Assembly (NCBI GenBank): GCA_032250805.1
Contig: JAVVEM010000011.1
Span: forward strand, 1-64,000
DNA length: 64,000 nucleotides
Direction of reading: 5' to 3'
DNA from: B18-G4 sp032250805
GTDB taxonomy: Bacteria > Bacteroidota > Bacteroidia > Bacteroidales > B18-G4
The translations under genes and the position numbers were made by a program. This document shows, one piece after another, positions 34,301 through 42,006 of this stretch. The first letter of the stretch is position 1. Each line of letters opens with the position of its first letter. The notes beneath the pieces are model-generated. The model made no database searches and was not told the DNA's origin. It saw nothing but the letters and a program-made list of their open reading frames with translations.

Positions 34301-34762
34301 TCATCTGATCCTGGCTTTTTCCAGGATACGGTCGCAGGCACGATCCATCATTTCAAAAACCCTGTCGAAACCATCCTTGCCGCCATAATACGGATCGGGT
34401 ACTTCGGCATTTGATCCGCTTTGTACCTGGTTTAATAAAAAGTCGACCTTTTGGCGATCCTGCTCATTTCTTGTAACACGCATCACATCATTGTAATTCA
34501 TTTCGTCCATCACGTAGATCTTATCGTACTTGTCGAAATCTTCAACATCGAACAACCTGGCCACCTTGCTGTTGATGTCGATGTTATGCTTGCTGGCAGT
34601 AGCGACCGATCGCGGATCGGGAGGCTGCCCTTCGTGGTATGGCTCAAACCCTGCCGAGTGTATCGTAGCATCTATGCCTTCTGCTTCGAACTTCTTTTTA
34701 AGGATCCCTTCGGCCAGGGGTGAACGGCAAATATTGCCCAGACAAACAAATAATATTTTCAT
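34301..34762 (-). CDS. Low molecular weight protein tyrosine phosphatase
   Basis: A 153-residue protein with the P-loop VCLGNICRSPLAEG (CX5R: Cys7 nucleophile, Arg13) and the general acid Asp in VPDPYYGG near residue 123. Length and motif positions are typical. It would remove phosphate from protein tyrosines; in bacteria such enzymes often act on capsule regulators or on arginine phosphate. No cognate kinase is nearby. It follows dnaA on the same strand, 53 nt after the stop. Confidence 0.93.
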   Translation of the reverse strand: MKILFVCLGNICRSPLAEGILKKKFEAEGIDATIHSAGFEPYHEGQPPDPRSVATASKHNIDINSKVARLFDVEDFDKYDKIYVMDEMNYNDVMRVTRNEQDRQKVDFLLNQVQSGSNAEVPDPYYGGKDGFDRVFEMMDRACDRILEKARIR

Positions 34763-34815
34763 GAGCGTAACAGAATGGTTTAATTGAAAAATAGTTTGAG
34801 GAAATTACAGCCTGA

Positions 34816-36252
34816 TTACATCTTTATTTTTTTGTCCAGTTCTTCTACATAGATCCTGAACTGCTTATCCGTATCAATGAGGTTATTTACGGTGCGGCAG
34901 GCATGCAACACTGTAGCATGGTCCTTGTTGCCGCAATGTAGTCCGATGGTAGCAAGCGATGACTTTGTATGTTTTTTGGCAAAGAACATGGCCAGTTGCC
35001 GTGCCTGCACGATTTCTCTTTTTCGGGTTTTTGAATTGATTACATCGAGCGAAAGGTTGAAGTAATCGCAAACAACTTTCTGGATGTAGTCGATTGATAT
35101 CTCCCTGGCCGTACTTTTTACGAACTTATCGATCATCTGTTTAGCCAACTCAAGGGTGATGGCTTTTTTATTTAGCGATGATTGGGCAAGTATGGAGATC
35201 AGCGCTCCTTCAAGCTCTCTTACATTGGTGTTTATGCTGTATGCAAGATATTCGAGCACTTCCTGGGGCATTTCAATGCCATCGTTATACAGCCGTTTTT
35301 GAAGTATGGCAATGCGTGTTTCAAAATCGGGCGGTTGAAGGTCGGCAGCAAGGCCCCATTTAAACCTCGACAGCAGGCGGGGCTCCATGCCCTTTAATTC
35401 GATAGGTGGCTTGTCGGAAGTGATCACAATTTGCTGAATGTTCTGGTGCAGATGGTTGAAAATGTGGAAGAAAACATCCTGGGTTTTCTCTTTCCCTGCA
35501 AGGAATTGGATGTCGTCCATGATCAGTACATCAATCATCTGATAAAAATGGACAAAATCATTTTGGTTGTTGTTTCGTACCGATTCAATAAATTGTGCGA
35601 TAAACTGTTCGGTACTCACGTAGAGCACAGTCTTTTCCGGTGAATTGTTCTTCACCTGTATGCCGATGGCATGTGCCAGGTGTGTCTTTCCCAGGCCAAC
35701 ATCACTGTATATCAGAAGAGGGTTGAAAGAGGTTTTTCCGGGGTTTTCCGAGACTGCGAAACCTGCCGATCGGGCGAGGCGGTTACAGTCGCCTTCAACA
35801 AAGTTTTCAAACGAATAGCTGTCGACAAGCTGTGAGTTGACCTTGATCTTTTTCAGGCCGGGAATAATAAATGGGTTGGGGATCTCCTTGGCCCCGCTTT
35901 TATTAATGTCGATAGGCATGGGCACTGAAGGATTGTTCACTGCTTTTTTGTTGGAAGTGGGTACCCTGATAGAATAAGGATTTGCTGACTGGAATGAGTT
36001 GTCCATGATAATACTGTATTCCAGCCGACCTTCAGTACCAAGCTCCTTTTTAATGGTTTTTTTCAGGAGGTTGATGTAATGCTCTTCGAGCCATTCATAA
36101 AAAAACTGGCTCGGTACCTGTATGGTGAGCACGTTGTCCTCAAGCTTCTGTGGCTGGATCGGAACAAACCAGGTTTTATAGCTTTGGTAATGTATATTAT
36201 CCTTAATGATCTTAAGGCAATTTTCCCAAACCTCAATGGCATTCTTTTCCAT
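34816..36252 (-). CDS. dnaA: Chromosomal replication initiator DnaA
   Basis: A 478-residue protein from ATG 36252; a TTG two codons upstream is rejected. Domain I (about 1-85, WENCLKIIKDNIHYQSYKTWF) is followed by a short linker. The AAA+ domain III has Walker A DVGLGKTHLAHAIG, Walker B VLIMDDIQFLAG and LLSRFKWGLAADL. Domain IV closes with the DnaA signature HCGNKDHATVLHACRTV. It binds DnaA boxes and opens the replication origin. The gene has no dnaN neighbour, as often in Bacteroidota. Upstream is the longest gap in the window (384 nt), a place where the origin or the gene's own control sites might lie. Confidence 0.97.
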   Translation of the reverse strand: MEKNAIEVWENCLKIIKDNIHYQSYKTWFVPIQPQKLEDNVLTIQVPSQFFYEWLEEHYINLLKKTIKKELGTEGRLEYSIIMDNSFQSANPYSIRVPTSNKKAVNNPSVPMPIDINKSGAKEIPNPFIIPGLKKIKVNSQLVDSYSFENFVEGDCNRLARSAGFAVSENPGKTSFNPLLIYSDVGLGKTHLAHAIGIQVKNNSPEKTVLYVSTEQFIAQFIESVRNNNQNDFVHFYQMIDVLIMDDIQFLAGKEKTQDVFFHIFNHLHQNIQQIVITSDKPPIELKGMEPRLLSRFKWGLAADLQPPDFETRIAILQKRLYNDGIEMPQEVLEYLAYSINTNVRELEGALISILAQSSLNKKAITLELAKQMIDKFVKSTAREISIDYIQKVVCDYFNLSLDVINSKTRKREIVQARQLAMFFAKKHTKSSLATIGLHCGNKDHATVLHACRTVNNLIDTDKQFRIYVEELDKKIKM

Positions 36253-36636
36253 CCGCAATCTAAAATATTTTATTGATTTAAGTCTAAGTTTATTCGTATG
36301 TGCAGCTTATAAAAGCTGATGTTCCCGCTCAACCGATCTAATATCTGGTGAAAAATTAATTAACAAATATGAATCAAAAAAAGTTAAAAAAAAACACTTT
36401 ATGGTATTGACTTATAAAAAAAAATGTCGTATCTAAATGGGCTTTCGACGGCAAAATTGGTTAGGCATTGATATGCTTCTGATTAACACGATATTGCCAG
36501 TGAAGGTAATATTTTTTTTTGTATTACACGATTGCTGTCTAAATATTTTTCTTTAAAAAAAAATAATCATTTAAACATTTTTAAATCCTGTTTTATTCGC
36601 AGCTAAAATTTAATTAACTTTTCAGCAAAAATTTGC
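36253..36636. other. AT-rich region upstream of dnaA, possible origin or control region
   Basis: This 384-nt stretch has no gene. It is strongly AT-rich with long A and T runs. TTATTCGTA (36290s) and TTATTCGCA (36590s) stand at its two ends, each two mismatches from the DnaA box TTATCCACA, and ACACGAT occurs at 36486-36492 and 36526-36532, exactly 40 bp apart. No perfect DnaA box and no TAnnTTTG element was found. An AGCAAA-AA-TTTGCT palindrome (36624-36637) follows the yigZ stop. An origin is possible but weakly supported. Confidence 0.3.
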
Positions 36637-37251
36637 TCAGACTGTTTTTATAAATTTAATGTGCACACCATGGATATGATTGATTTTTTCATAGATCCTG
36701 TTGCTGTCGTTTTTTCTTACCTCGATAGTGAGTTTACATCTGATACGGAAGTCCTGGTCGATCACTTTTAGCGCGTCTTCCTTAACCACCCGCATCACAT
36801 CATTCATCAGCGGGTACTCATAGTCAAGTTCGTAAACGTCGTTCACCGTATGATGAATAATTTTTGCCGCACCGAGCGCCTCCCTGGCTGCTGTTTTATA
36901 GGCATTGATAAGGCCCGGTACTCCGAGCTTTGTCCCTCCGAAATACCTTACCACTACCACCAGAACATTCGTGAGATCGAAGGATTGGATCTGACCAAAG
37001 ATCGGTCTTCCGGCAGTGCCGGAGGGCTCACCGTCGTCGTTATATCTGTGGGCCGACCTGTCAAAACCAAGCACCCAGGCGTAGCAGTGATGACGGGCTC
37101 CGTGGTATTGCTTTTTTACTTCTTCCAGTTTCTGTTTTACATCTTCTTCAGTCATTACCGGAAAAGCAAGGGCAATAAATTTACTGCCTTTGTCTTTAAA
37201 CAATCCTTCGCTGCTTCTGTTGATGGTATGATAGGTGTCTTCAAATAACAT
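36637..37251 (-). CDS. YigZ/IMPACT family protein
   Basis: A 204-residue protein with the UPF0029 N-terminal domain: GSKFIALAFPV, HHCYAWVLG, NDDGEPSGTAGRPI and VVVRYFGGTKLGVPGLI. A C-terminal beta-alpha domain (about 135-200) follows. Family members related to yeast IMPACT/Yih1 may act on ribosome-associated regulation, but the bacterial function is not settled. It is the last of a five-gene leftward set, 6 nt after the transporter gene. Confidence 0.92.
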   Translation of the reverse strand: MLFEDTYHTINRSSEGLFKDKGSKFIALAFPVMTEEDVKQKLEEVKKQYHGARHHCYAWVLGFDRSAHRYNDDGEPSGTAGRPIFGQIQSFDLTNVLVVVVRYFGGTKLGVPGLINAYKTAAREALGAAKIIHHTVNDVYELDYEYPLMNDVMRVVKEDALKVIDQDFRIRCKLTIEVRKNDSNRIYEKINHIHGVHIKFIKTV

Positions 37252-37257
37252 GGGTGT

Positions 37258-38118
37258 TTATGCGTTTGCGATGAGTACAATGGCAAGTATGGCGAGCAGG
37301 ATTCCTGCGGTGTTTTTTCTGCTGAGCTTTTCCCTGAATAGAAAAAATCCGGTTAGAGCACTCAGGCTCACAATGCCTGCATTGGTTACCGGGAATACAA
37401 CGGCACTGTCGTAAATGCCCATGGCTTCCATAATGTAATAGGTCGAGCCAAAGTTAAGCAATCCCAGGATGATCCCGGCAAGTACATTTTTAAAGGTGAT
37501 CTGCGTACGCTTTACTGTTGAACGTGAAATGCTGATGGTAAGTCCGATGAGCAGGGCAGTAAGAAATACAACAGAGAGATAAAGAATGAGGTCGTTGCTG
37601 CCGGCAACATAATGAAACATCGAATACTTCATTAAACTGTCGTTAAAGCCATTGCCAAGAAACAACAAGAGCGGCAGGATAATATATTTTTTCGGGAACG
37701 AGCTGTTTTTTCCCCTGCCCAGGGTAAGGTAAAATGCTATGAGAGCAAGACATACGCCCATCCCCGATAGTAAGTTTATCTTTTCATTTAAGAGGATGAT
37801 CCCTGCAATAACCGGTATTACAACCGACATTTTGCTGGCGACAGAAGTGAGGGCTACACCCACTTTCTGACTCGAAAGTGCAAAAATGAAAAAAGTGAAA
37901 ATGAATGTTACTCCAAGTGCCACCGAATAAAAAAACCAGTCGCGGGCAATGATAACGGCAGGTGATAAGCTGCCCCTATAGATCATAAACCCAAATGCTG
38001 TGGCAACGATATAGTTTACTGTGATGGCCTGCCAGTTGTCAACCTTAAACCTGGTAAAGAGCTTCATTACCGCGAAGATGGCAGTCGACTGCAGGATGGT
38101 AAGTATCAGGAATATCAT
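37258..38118 (-). CDS. DMT/EamA family membrane transporter
   Basis: A 286-residue polytopic protein with about ten TM segments in two repeated halves, as in drug/metabolite (EamA-like) transporters (for example SSQKVGVALTSVASKMSVV and FPVTNAGIVSLSALTGFFLF). It is an inner-membrane permease, probably for a small metabolite or amino acid. The direction and substrate cannot be inferred. It is transcribed between xdhC and yigZ with gaps of 16 and 6 nt. Confidence 0.82.
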   Translation of the reverse strand: MIFLILTILQSTAIFAVMKLFTRFKVDNWQAITVNYIVATAFGFMIYRGSLSPAVIIARDWFFYSVALGVTFIFTFFIFALSSQKVGVALTSVASKMSVVIPVIAGIILLNEKINLLSGMGVCLALIAFYLTLGRGKNSSFPKKYIILPLLLFLGNGFNDSLMKYSMFHYVAGSNDLILYLSVVFLTALLIGLTISISRSTVKRTQITFKNVLAGIILGLLNFGSTYYIMEAMGIYDSAVVFPVTNAGIVSLSALTGFFLFREKLSRKNTAGILLAILAIVLIANA

Positions 38119-38134
38119 AAGTTAACTTGAAAAA

Positions 38135-38887
38135 TTATCCGTTTTTAATGTCGATCAGCCCCGCCATAATGCTTATTGCGATCTCAGCAGGTGTTTCACA
38201 ATGAATGGGTATTCCGATGGGCATGTCTATGTTTTCGATACTGCTTTGGTCCATGCCTCTTATTTCAAAGTTCGCTTTGGCTTCCTTTATTTTTTTATCA
38301 CTTCCGATCATGCCCAGGTAAGCATGCTCTTTTTGTGCACAACGGTAGGTTACCTCTTCGTCAGATTCATGCGTGTTGGTCATCACAACAACAAAACATT
38401 TTTTATCGAATGATAGTTTTTCAAGGGCTGTTAAATATGGATCGGTGATTTTTGTAACCCCCTGTATATCGATGATCTCCATCAATTCTTTCCGGTGGTC
38501 GATAAGGCTTACTTCAAAGCCATAGTTTATGGCAAGTACGGCCACTGCCTGTCCAACATGCCCTGCACCGAAAATATAAAGCCTCTGCCTGGCAGGAAGG
38601 GGATCGATAAAGATCTTTGCTTCACCATACGATCTTCCTTCCTTATCGCTCCCTGCGCTGTATGATCGCAATGTAGTCTTTCCGGATGCGATGCTCTCCA
38701 AAGCGTCTTTTACGAGCTGCTTCTCGAGGATACCCCCACCAACACTGCCAAAGGTCTTTTCGCAGGAAGTAACAATGATCTTGCTGCCTGCCTTGCGCGG
38801 CGTCGAACCGTTTGTGTCGATGATGGTACACAGGGCTGCTGCTTCGCCTGCATCAGCAAGTTCAAGCATTTTTGCGTAAAGGTTCAT
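38135..38887 (-). CDS. XdhC family molybdopterin-enzyme accessory protein
   Basis: A 250-residue XdhC/CoxI protein: N-terminal XdhC_CoxI domain (about 10-75, TIIDTNGSTPRKAGSKIIVT; GSVGGGILE) and a C-terminal Rossmann domain (about 100-240) with IFGAGHVGQAVAV and MIGSDKK. Family members insert or sulfurate the molybdenum cofactor in xanthine dehydrogenase-type enzymes. No molybdoenzyme gene is in the window. It overlaps the upstream glycosyltransferase gene by 4 nt. The functional link is unclear; the accessory role is the standard annotation. Confidence 0.88.
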   Translation of the reverse strand: MNLYAKMLELADAGEAAALCTIIDTNGSTPRKAGSKIIVTSCEKTFGSVGGGILEKQLVKDALESIASGKTTLRSYSAGSDKEGRSYGEAKIFIDPLPARQRLYIFGAGHVGQAVAVLAINYGFEVSLIDHRKELMEIIDIQGVTKITDPYLTALEKLSFDKKCFVVVMTNTHESDEEVTYRCAQKEHAYLGMIGSDKKIKEAKANFEIRGMDQSSIENIDMPIGIPIHCETPAEIAISIMAGLIDIKNG

Positions 38888-40143
38888 GCCTGTATATAAT
38901 TTGTATAAAAATCAATGTGTTTGCGGGCAATGGCTTCCCAACTGTATTCTTCAAGGATCAGCTTGTAGGCATTTTTACCTATTTCTTCGCATTTTTCTTC
39001 ATCCCTGAGCAATGCGATCATTGCTGCTGCAAACTCTTCGGGATCCGACGGATCAACCAGAAAACCGTTATATCCGTTCCTGATCGTGTTTCGTATGCCA
39101 CCAAATTTTGAGGCTACCACGGGCGTGCCGCATGCCATGGCTTCCTGGCTGGTCATGCCAAAAGGCTCAAAAAGTGAAGGCATCACAAACAGACTGGCTT
39201 GCTGGTAATACGTTCGCATCATCTCATTGGGGACATAGCCAATCCGGATTACCCGGTCCTGCATGCCAGCATTGCGGATAATCTCGTCAATCATTGCAAA
39301 AACACCCTGTTCCCTGGGCTTGGGATCCGGCGATCCACCACCGATCACCAGATCTGTATCAGGGATCTCCCTCCGCACAATGTCCCAGGCATGCAGCAGA
39401 AGATCGTGGCCTTTATTGGTGTCGATACGGCTTAAGCAGAACACATATTTGTCGGGCAGCGTGGTTTTTATTTTTTTTTCTCCTTCCCGGGGGGAATAAA
39501 AATAATGAACATCCACCCCGGGGGGGATGATCGTAATATTGCCGGCATCGTAATTATAAAGCTCATTGAGCTTTTCCCGCTGCACGATGGAGGTGAGCGA
39601 CTGAGCATTTACATTTTCGAAAATGCGCATTTCTTCGGCTATGCGGTGTCTGAAATTAAATTTCTTTTCCATCTCATCCGGCTCGCCACCCATTTGATCG
39701 CGTTTCCAGGCACCCAGTGAGTGGGCCGTAAAATATACGGGTTTGTTCATCGCCTTTGCCACATCAAGGGCAACGATGCCGGCATCTACATAATGGCCGT
39801 GGTAAAGATCATAATTCAGACCTTCATTTTTTATGAAATCAATCATATTGCCTGCCAGCTCAGGAAGAACTTCATAGATGAATTCTTTGGGAATAAACTC
39901 CCAGGGTCCTGCAGCGATACGGATCACCCTTACATCGGGGTGGCCCGGTACCGGGTCGATCTGCTGCTGCGTTGGATCAAACCAACGGGTGTAGATATCT
40001 GTTTTGTAGCCAGCTTTAGCAAGGGCCTTGGCGAGCTCAAGAACGTATACCACCTGCCCGCCGGTGTCAGTTTGTCCCAATTTGGGTATCGGGTCGAAAT
40101 AACCATGCGTACTCAGCATGGCAATATGCTTAATTTGACTCAT
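38884..40143 (-). CDS. GT4 glycosyltransferase, sucrose-phosphate-synthase-like
   Basis: A 419-residue GT-B enzyme closest in pattern to sucrose-phosphate synthase and mannosylfructose-phosphate synthase: LGQTDTGGQVVYVLELAKAL with the Gly-rich loop, HGHYVDAG, FTAHSLGAWKR, and the C-terminal donor motif FEPFGMTSQEAMACGTPVV. It should join a nucleotide sugar to a phosphosugar or another acceptor in the cytosol, perhaps for a compatible solute. The typical phosphatase partner is not adjacent. The gene overlaps the upstream uridine-kinase-like gene by 14 nt and the downstream xdhC by 4 nt, so the three are tightly coupled. Confidence 0.85.
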   Translation of the reverse strand: MSQIKHIAMLSTHGYFDPIPKLGQTDTGGQVVYVLELAKALAKAGYKTDIYTRWFDPTQQQIDPVPGHPDVRVIRIAAGPWEFIPKEFIYEVLPELAGNMIDFIKNEGLNYDLYHGHYVDAGIVALDVAKAMNKPVYFTAHSLGAWKRDQMGGEPDEMEKKFNFRHRIAEEMRIFENVNAQSLTSIVQREKLNELYNYDAGNITIIPPGVDVHYFYSPREGEKKIKTTLPDKYVFCLSRIDTNKGHDLLLHAWDIVRREIPDTDLVIGGGSPDPKPREQGVFAMIDEIIRNAGMQDRVIRIGYVPNEMMRTYYQQASLFVMPSLFEPFGMTSQEAMACGTPVVASKFGGIRNTIRNGYNGFLVDPSDPEEFAAAMIALLRDEEKCEEIGKNAYKLILEEYSWEAIARKHIDFYTNYIQA

Positions 40144-40819
40144 AATCCTCTCTTTTTACGGCATCATATTTTTTGGTGATGATGATGTCGGCATCTTTTT
40201 TCTGGGCGCTGATGATCCGGTGCTCAATGCTAAGTATCTTTTCCAGGAATTCATCCTGTTTTTCCCTGGCACGTTTGGCTCTGGCTTTACGGGTGTCATT
40301 GAGGTCGCGGTCGATGAATATCCGGCAGTCGACATTCTTTAGTGCGGTGGTATAGGTGCCTTCGGCAATGAATACCCTGTAGGGGCTGAGGTCGACGGTT
40401 TCGCTTGTAAGGCGGTCCTCGCCGAAGATCACCAGTGGTTTATTTATGATGTTTTCGCCTTCCCTCAGCAGGGCGATCTCCTGATCAAGGAGCGAAAGTT
40501 TTACCTCCTGCATCCCCACCCAGCCGATATCCTCTTTTCTTTTTTCGGCATTTGTTTTTGGGGGATATACAAAATAATCATCCTGGGCGAAAATATAGGT
40601 CTTGATGCCTTTTTTTTCGAGAACTGCGGCAAGAGATGCAGCAACCTCCGACTTTCCTGCTCCTGATTCACCAGCCACACTGATAAAATACCGGCCCTCA
40701 GTTTTTCTGATTTCGTTGAGTATGATCCCGGTAGCCTGCCTTCCCGCCTTGCGGTGAAAATTGTTAATGATCAATACATCGCCTTCCATCCTGCTTGGTT
40801 TTTTAGTTTCTGCCTGCAT
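40130..40819 (-). CDS. Uridine kinase-like P-loop nucleoside/sugar kinase
   Basis: A 229-residue P-loop kinase with Walker A GESGAGKS (about 49-56), FAQDDYFVYPP and RVFIAEGTYT as in uridine kinase/phosphoribulokinase folds, and a lid-like stretch DLNDTRKARAKRAREKQ. It could phosphorylate uridine or a sugar. It precedes, and overlaps by 14 nt, the glycosyltransferase gene, so a linked substrate such as a sugar phosphate is plausible. Start ATG 40819 is supported by the conserved region beginning about 45 residues later. Confidence 0.78.
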   Translation of the reverse strand: MQAETKKPSRMEGDVLIINNFHRKAGRQATGIILNEIRKTEGRYFISVAGESGAGKSEVAASLAAVLEKKGIKTYIFAQDDYFVYPPKTNAEKRKEDIGWVGMQEVKLSLLDQEIALLREGENIINKPLVIFGEDRLTSETVDLSPYRVFIAEGTYTTALKNVDCRIFIDRDLNDTRKARAKRAREKQDEFLEKILSIEHRIISAQKKDADIIITKKYDAVKREDYESN

Positions 40820-40976
40820 CCGCTGATGATCCTCCTTTGCCTGGCAGACAGATTGTATATTGCGTTTTGATTAAACCTTCATCGTATTTATTGATTATCC
40901 CACACCGTATGCCGCAGCCATTGCCTGCATCTCTTTTCCATTGCCAAATATACTGAAAATCCTTAATTTCGGGGCG

Positions 40977-41849
40977 ATGGAAATCAGGCATGCAGAACTT
41001 GGTGAATTACAGGCTTTGATGCGCAACGAGCTGGAAAAGATCTATCCGGTAAGGGAGGCTGCATCAATTATAAATACTTTGTTTTCCTCTTACCTGGGTA
41101 TGTCGCGGGCCGAACTGGTGATAAATAAAACACATAAACTCAGCGAATCGCAGATTTTTTATTTTCAGCGTGCCCTGAAACGGCTTATGGCCCACGAGCC
41201 GCTGCAGTATGTATGCGGTAAGGCTTTCTTTCTTGGTCGCGAATTCAGGCTTGGTCGTGCCGTGCTCATTCCCAGGCCGGAAACCGAAGAACTGGTGCAA
41301 TGGATCATTGGTGATCTCAGCCAAACCAAAAAGAATATGAGCATTCTTGATATTGGTACGGGCAGTGGTTGTATTGCTGTGAGCCTCGAAAGAAAGCTGG
41401 CCGGTTCGGAAGTGTTTGCGATCGACAATTCTGAACAGGCACTGCACATTGCCGGAAGCAATGCTGAACTCAACGGCAGCAATGTGCAATTCAGCCTTGT
41501 TGATATTCTGATGCCTGCAGCCCGCCGGTCGTTACCGGTATTTGATGTGATCGTGAGCAACCCTCCCTACGTTACGCCCGGCGACAGAAAAAAAATGAAG
41601 CCGAATGTTACTGCCTTTGAACCACATGAAGCGCTGTTTGTGAGTGATCAGGATCCCCTGTTATTTTACAGGGAGATCCTTGAATTTTCTACTGACCACC
41701 TGGCCCGGGGCGGGAAAATATATTTTGAGTGTAATGAAAAATATACGCGGGAAGTGGCATCGATGATGCGTAAAAACGGCTTTACAGCTGTTGAGATTAA
41801 AACAGATATGCAGCAGAAAGAGCGGATGGTGAAAGGCAACAGGCTATAG
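40977..41849 (+). CDS. prmC: Release-factor glutamine methyltransferase PrmC
   Basis: A 290-residue protein from ATG 40977; an upstream TTG at 40941 adds 12 non-conserved residues. The N-terminal helical domain (about 1-75) is followed by a Rossmann methyltransferase with LDIGTGSGCIAVSL and the catalytic motif IVSNPPYV, where NPPY binds the Gln side chain. It methylates the GGQ glutamine of release factors RF1/RF2. Many Bacteroidota genomes hold this gene near prfA, but here it is alone and divergent from the kinase gene, with a TAATTTCG upstream close to the -7 consensus. Confidence 0.92.
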   Translation: MEIRHAELGELQALMRNELEKIYPVREAASIINTLFSSYLGMSRAELVINKTHKLSESQIFYFQRALKRLMAHEPLQYVCGKAFFLGREFRLGRAVLIPRPETEELVQWIIGDLSQTKKNMSILDIGTGSGCIAVSLERKLAGSEVFAIDNSEQALHIAGSNAELNGSNVQFSLVDILMPAARRSLPVFDVIVSNPPYVTPGDRKKMKPNVTAFEPHEALFVSDQDPLLFYREILEFSTDHLARGGKIYFECNEKYTREVASMMRKNGFTAVEIKTDMQQKERMVKGNRL

Positions 41850-41922
41850 TCCATAGGCTACAGGCTTTGGATTTGTCCCTTGCCTGCCCGCCGTAGTCCG
41901 AAGGACAGAGGAGGGGCCCTTG

Positions 41923-42006
41923 CTATTTGTTATTTGTTATTTGCTATTTGCTATTTGCTATTTGTTATTTGTTATTTGTTATTTGTTATTTGTTATTTGT
42001 TATTTG
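41923..42006. repeat. Twelve-copy heptamer tandem repeat YTATTTG
   Basis: Twelve exact 7-bp units (C or T then TATTTG) run from 41923 to 42006, first base in the order C T T C C C T T T T T T. The array directly abuts the stop codon of the leftward phosphate transporter gene (TAA, 42009-42007). It lies just after a GTCC-GAA-GGAC hairpin (41896-41906) in a GC-rich segment that resembles a dispersed intergenic repeat. Length variation by slippage is likely; any effect on transcript ends is unknown. Confidence 0.95.

Noticed and set aside
36624..36637. AGCAAA-AA-TTTGCT palindrome after the yigZ stop as a terminator
   Set aside because: The stem is short and AT-rich and is not followed by a clean T run.
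41923..42006. Tandem array mistaken for a CRISPR
   Set aside because: The units are 7 bp with no spacers and no cas genes are nearby, so it is a simple tandem repeat.
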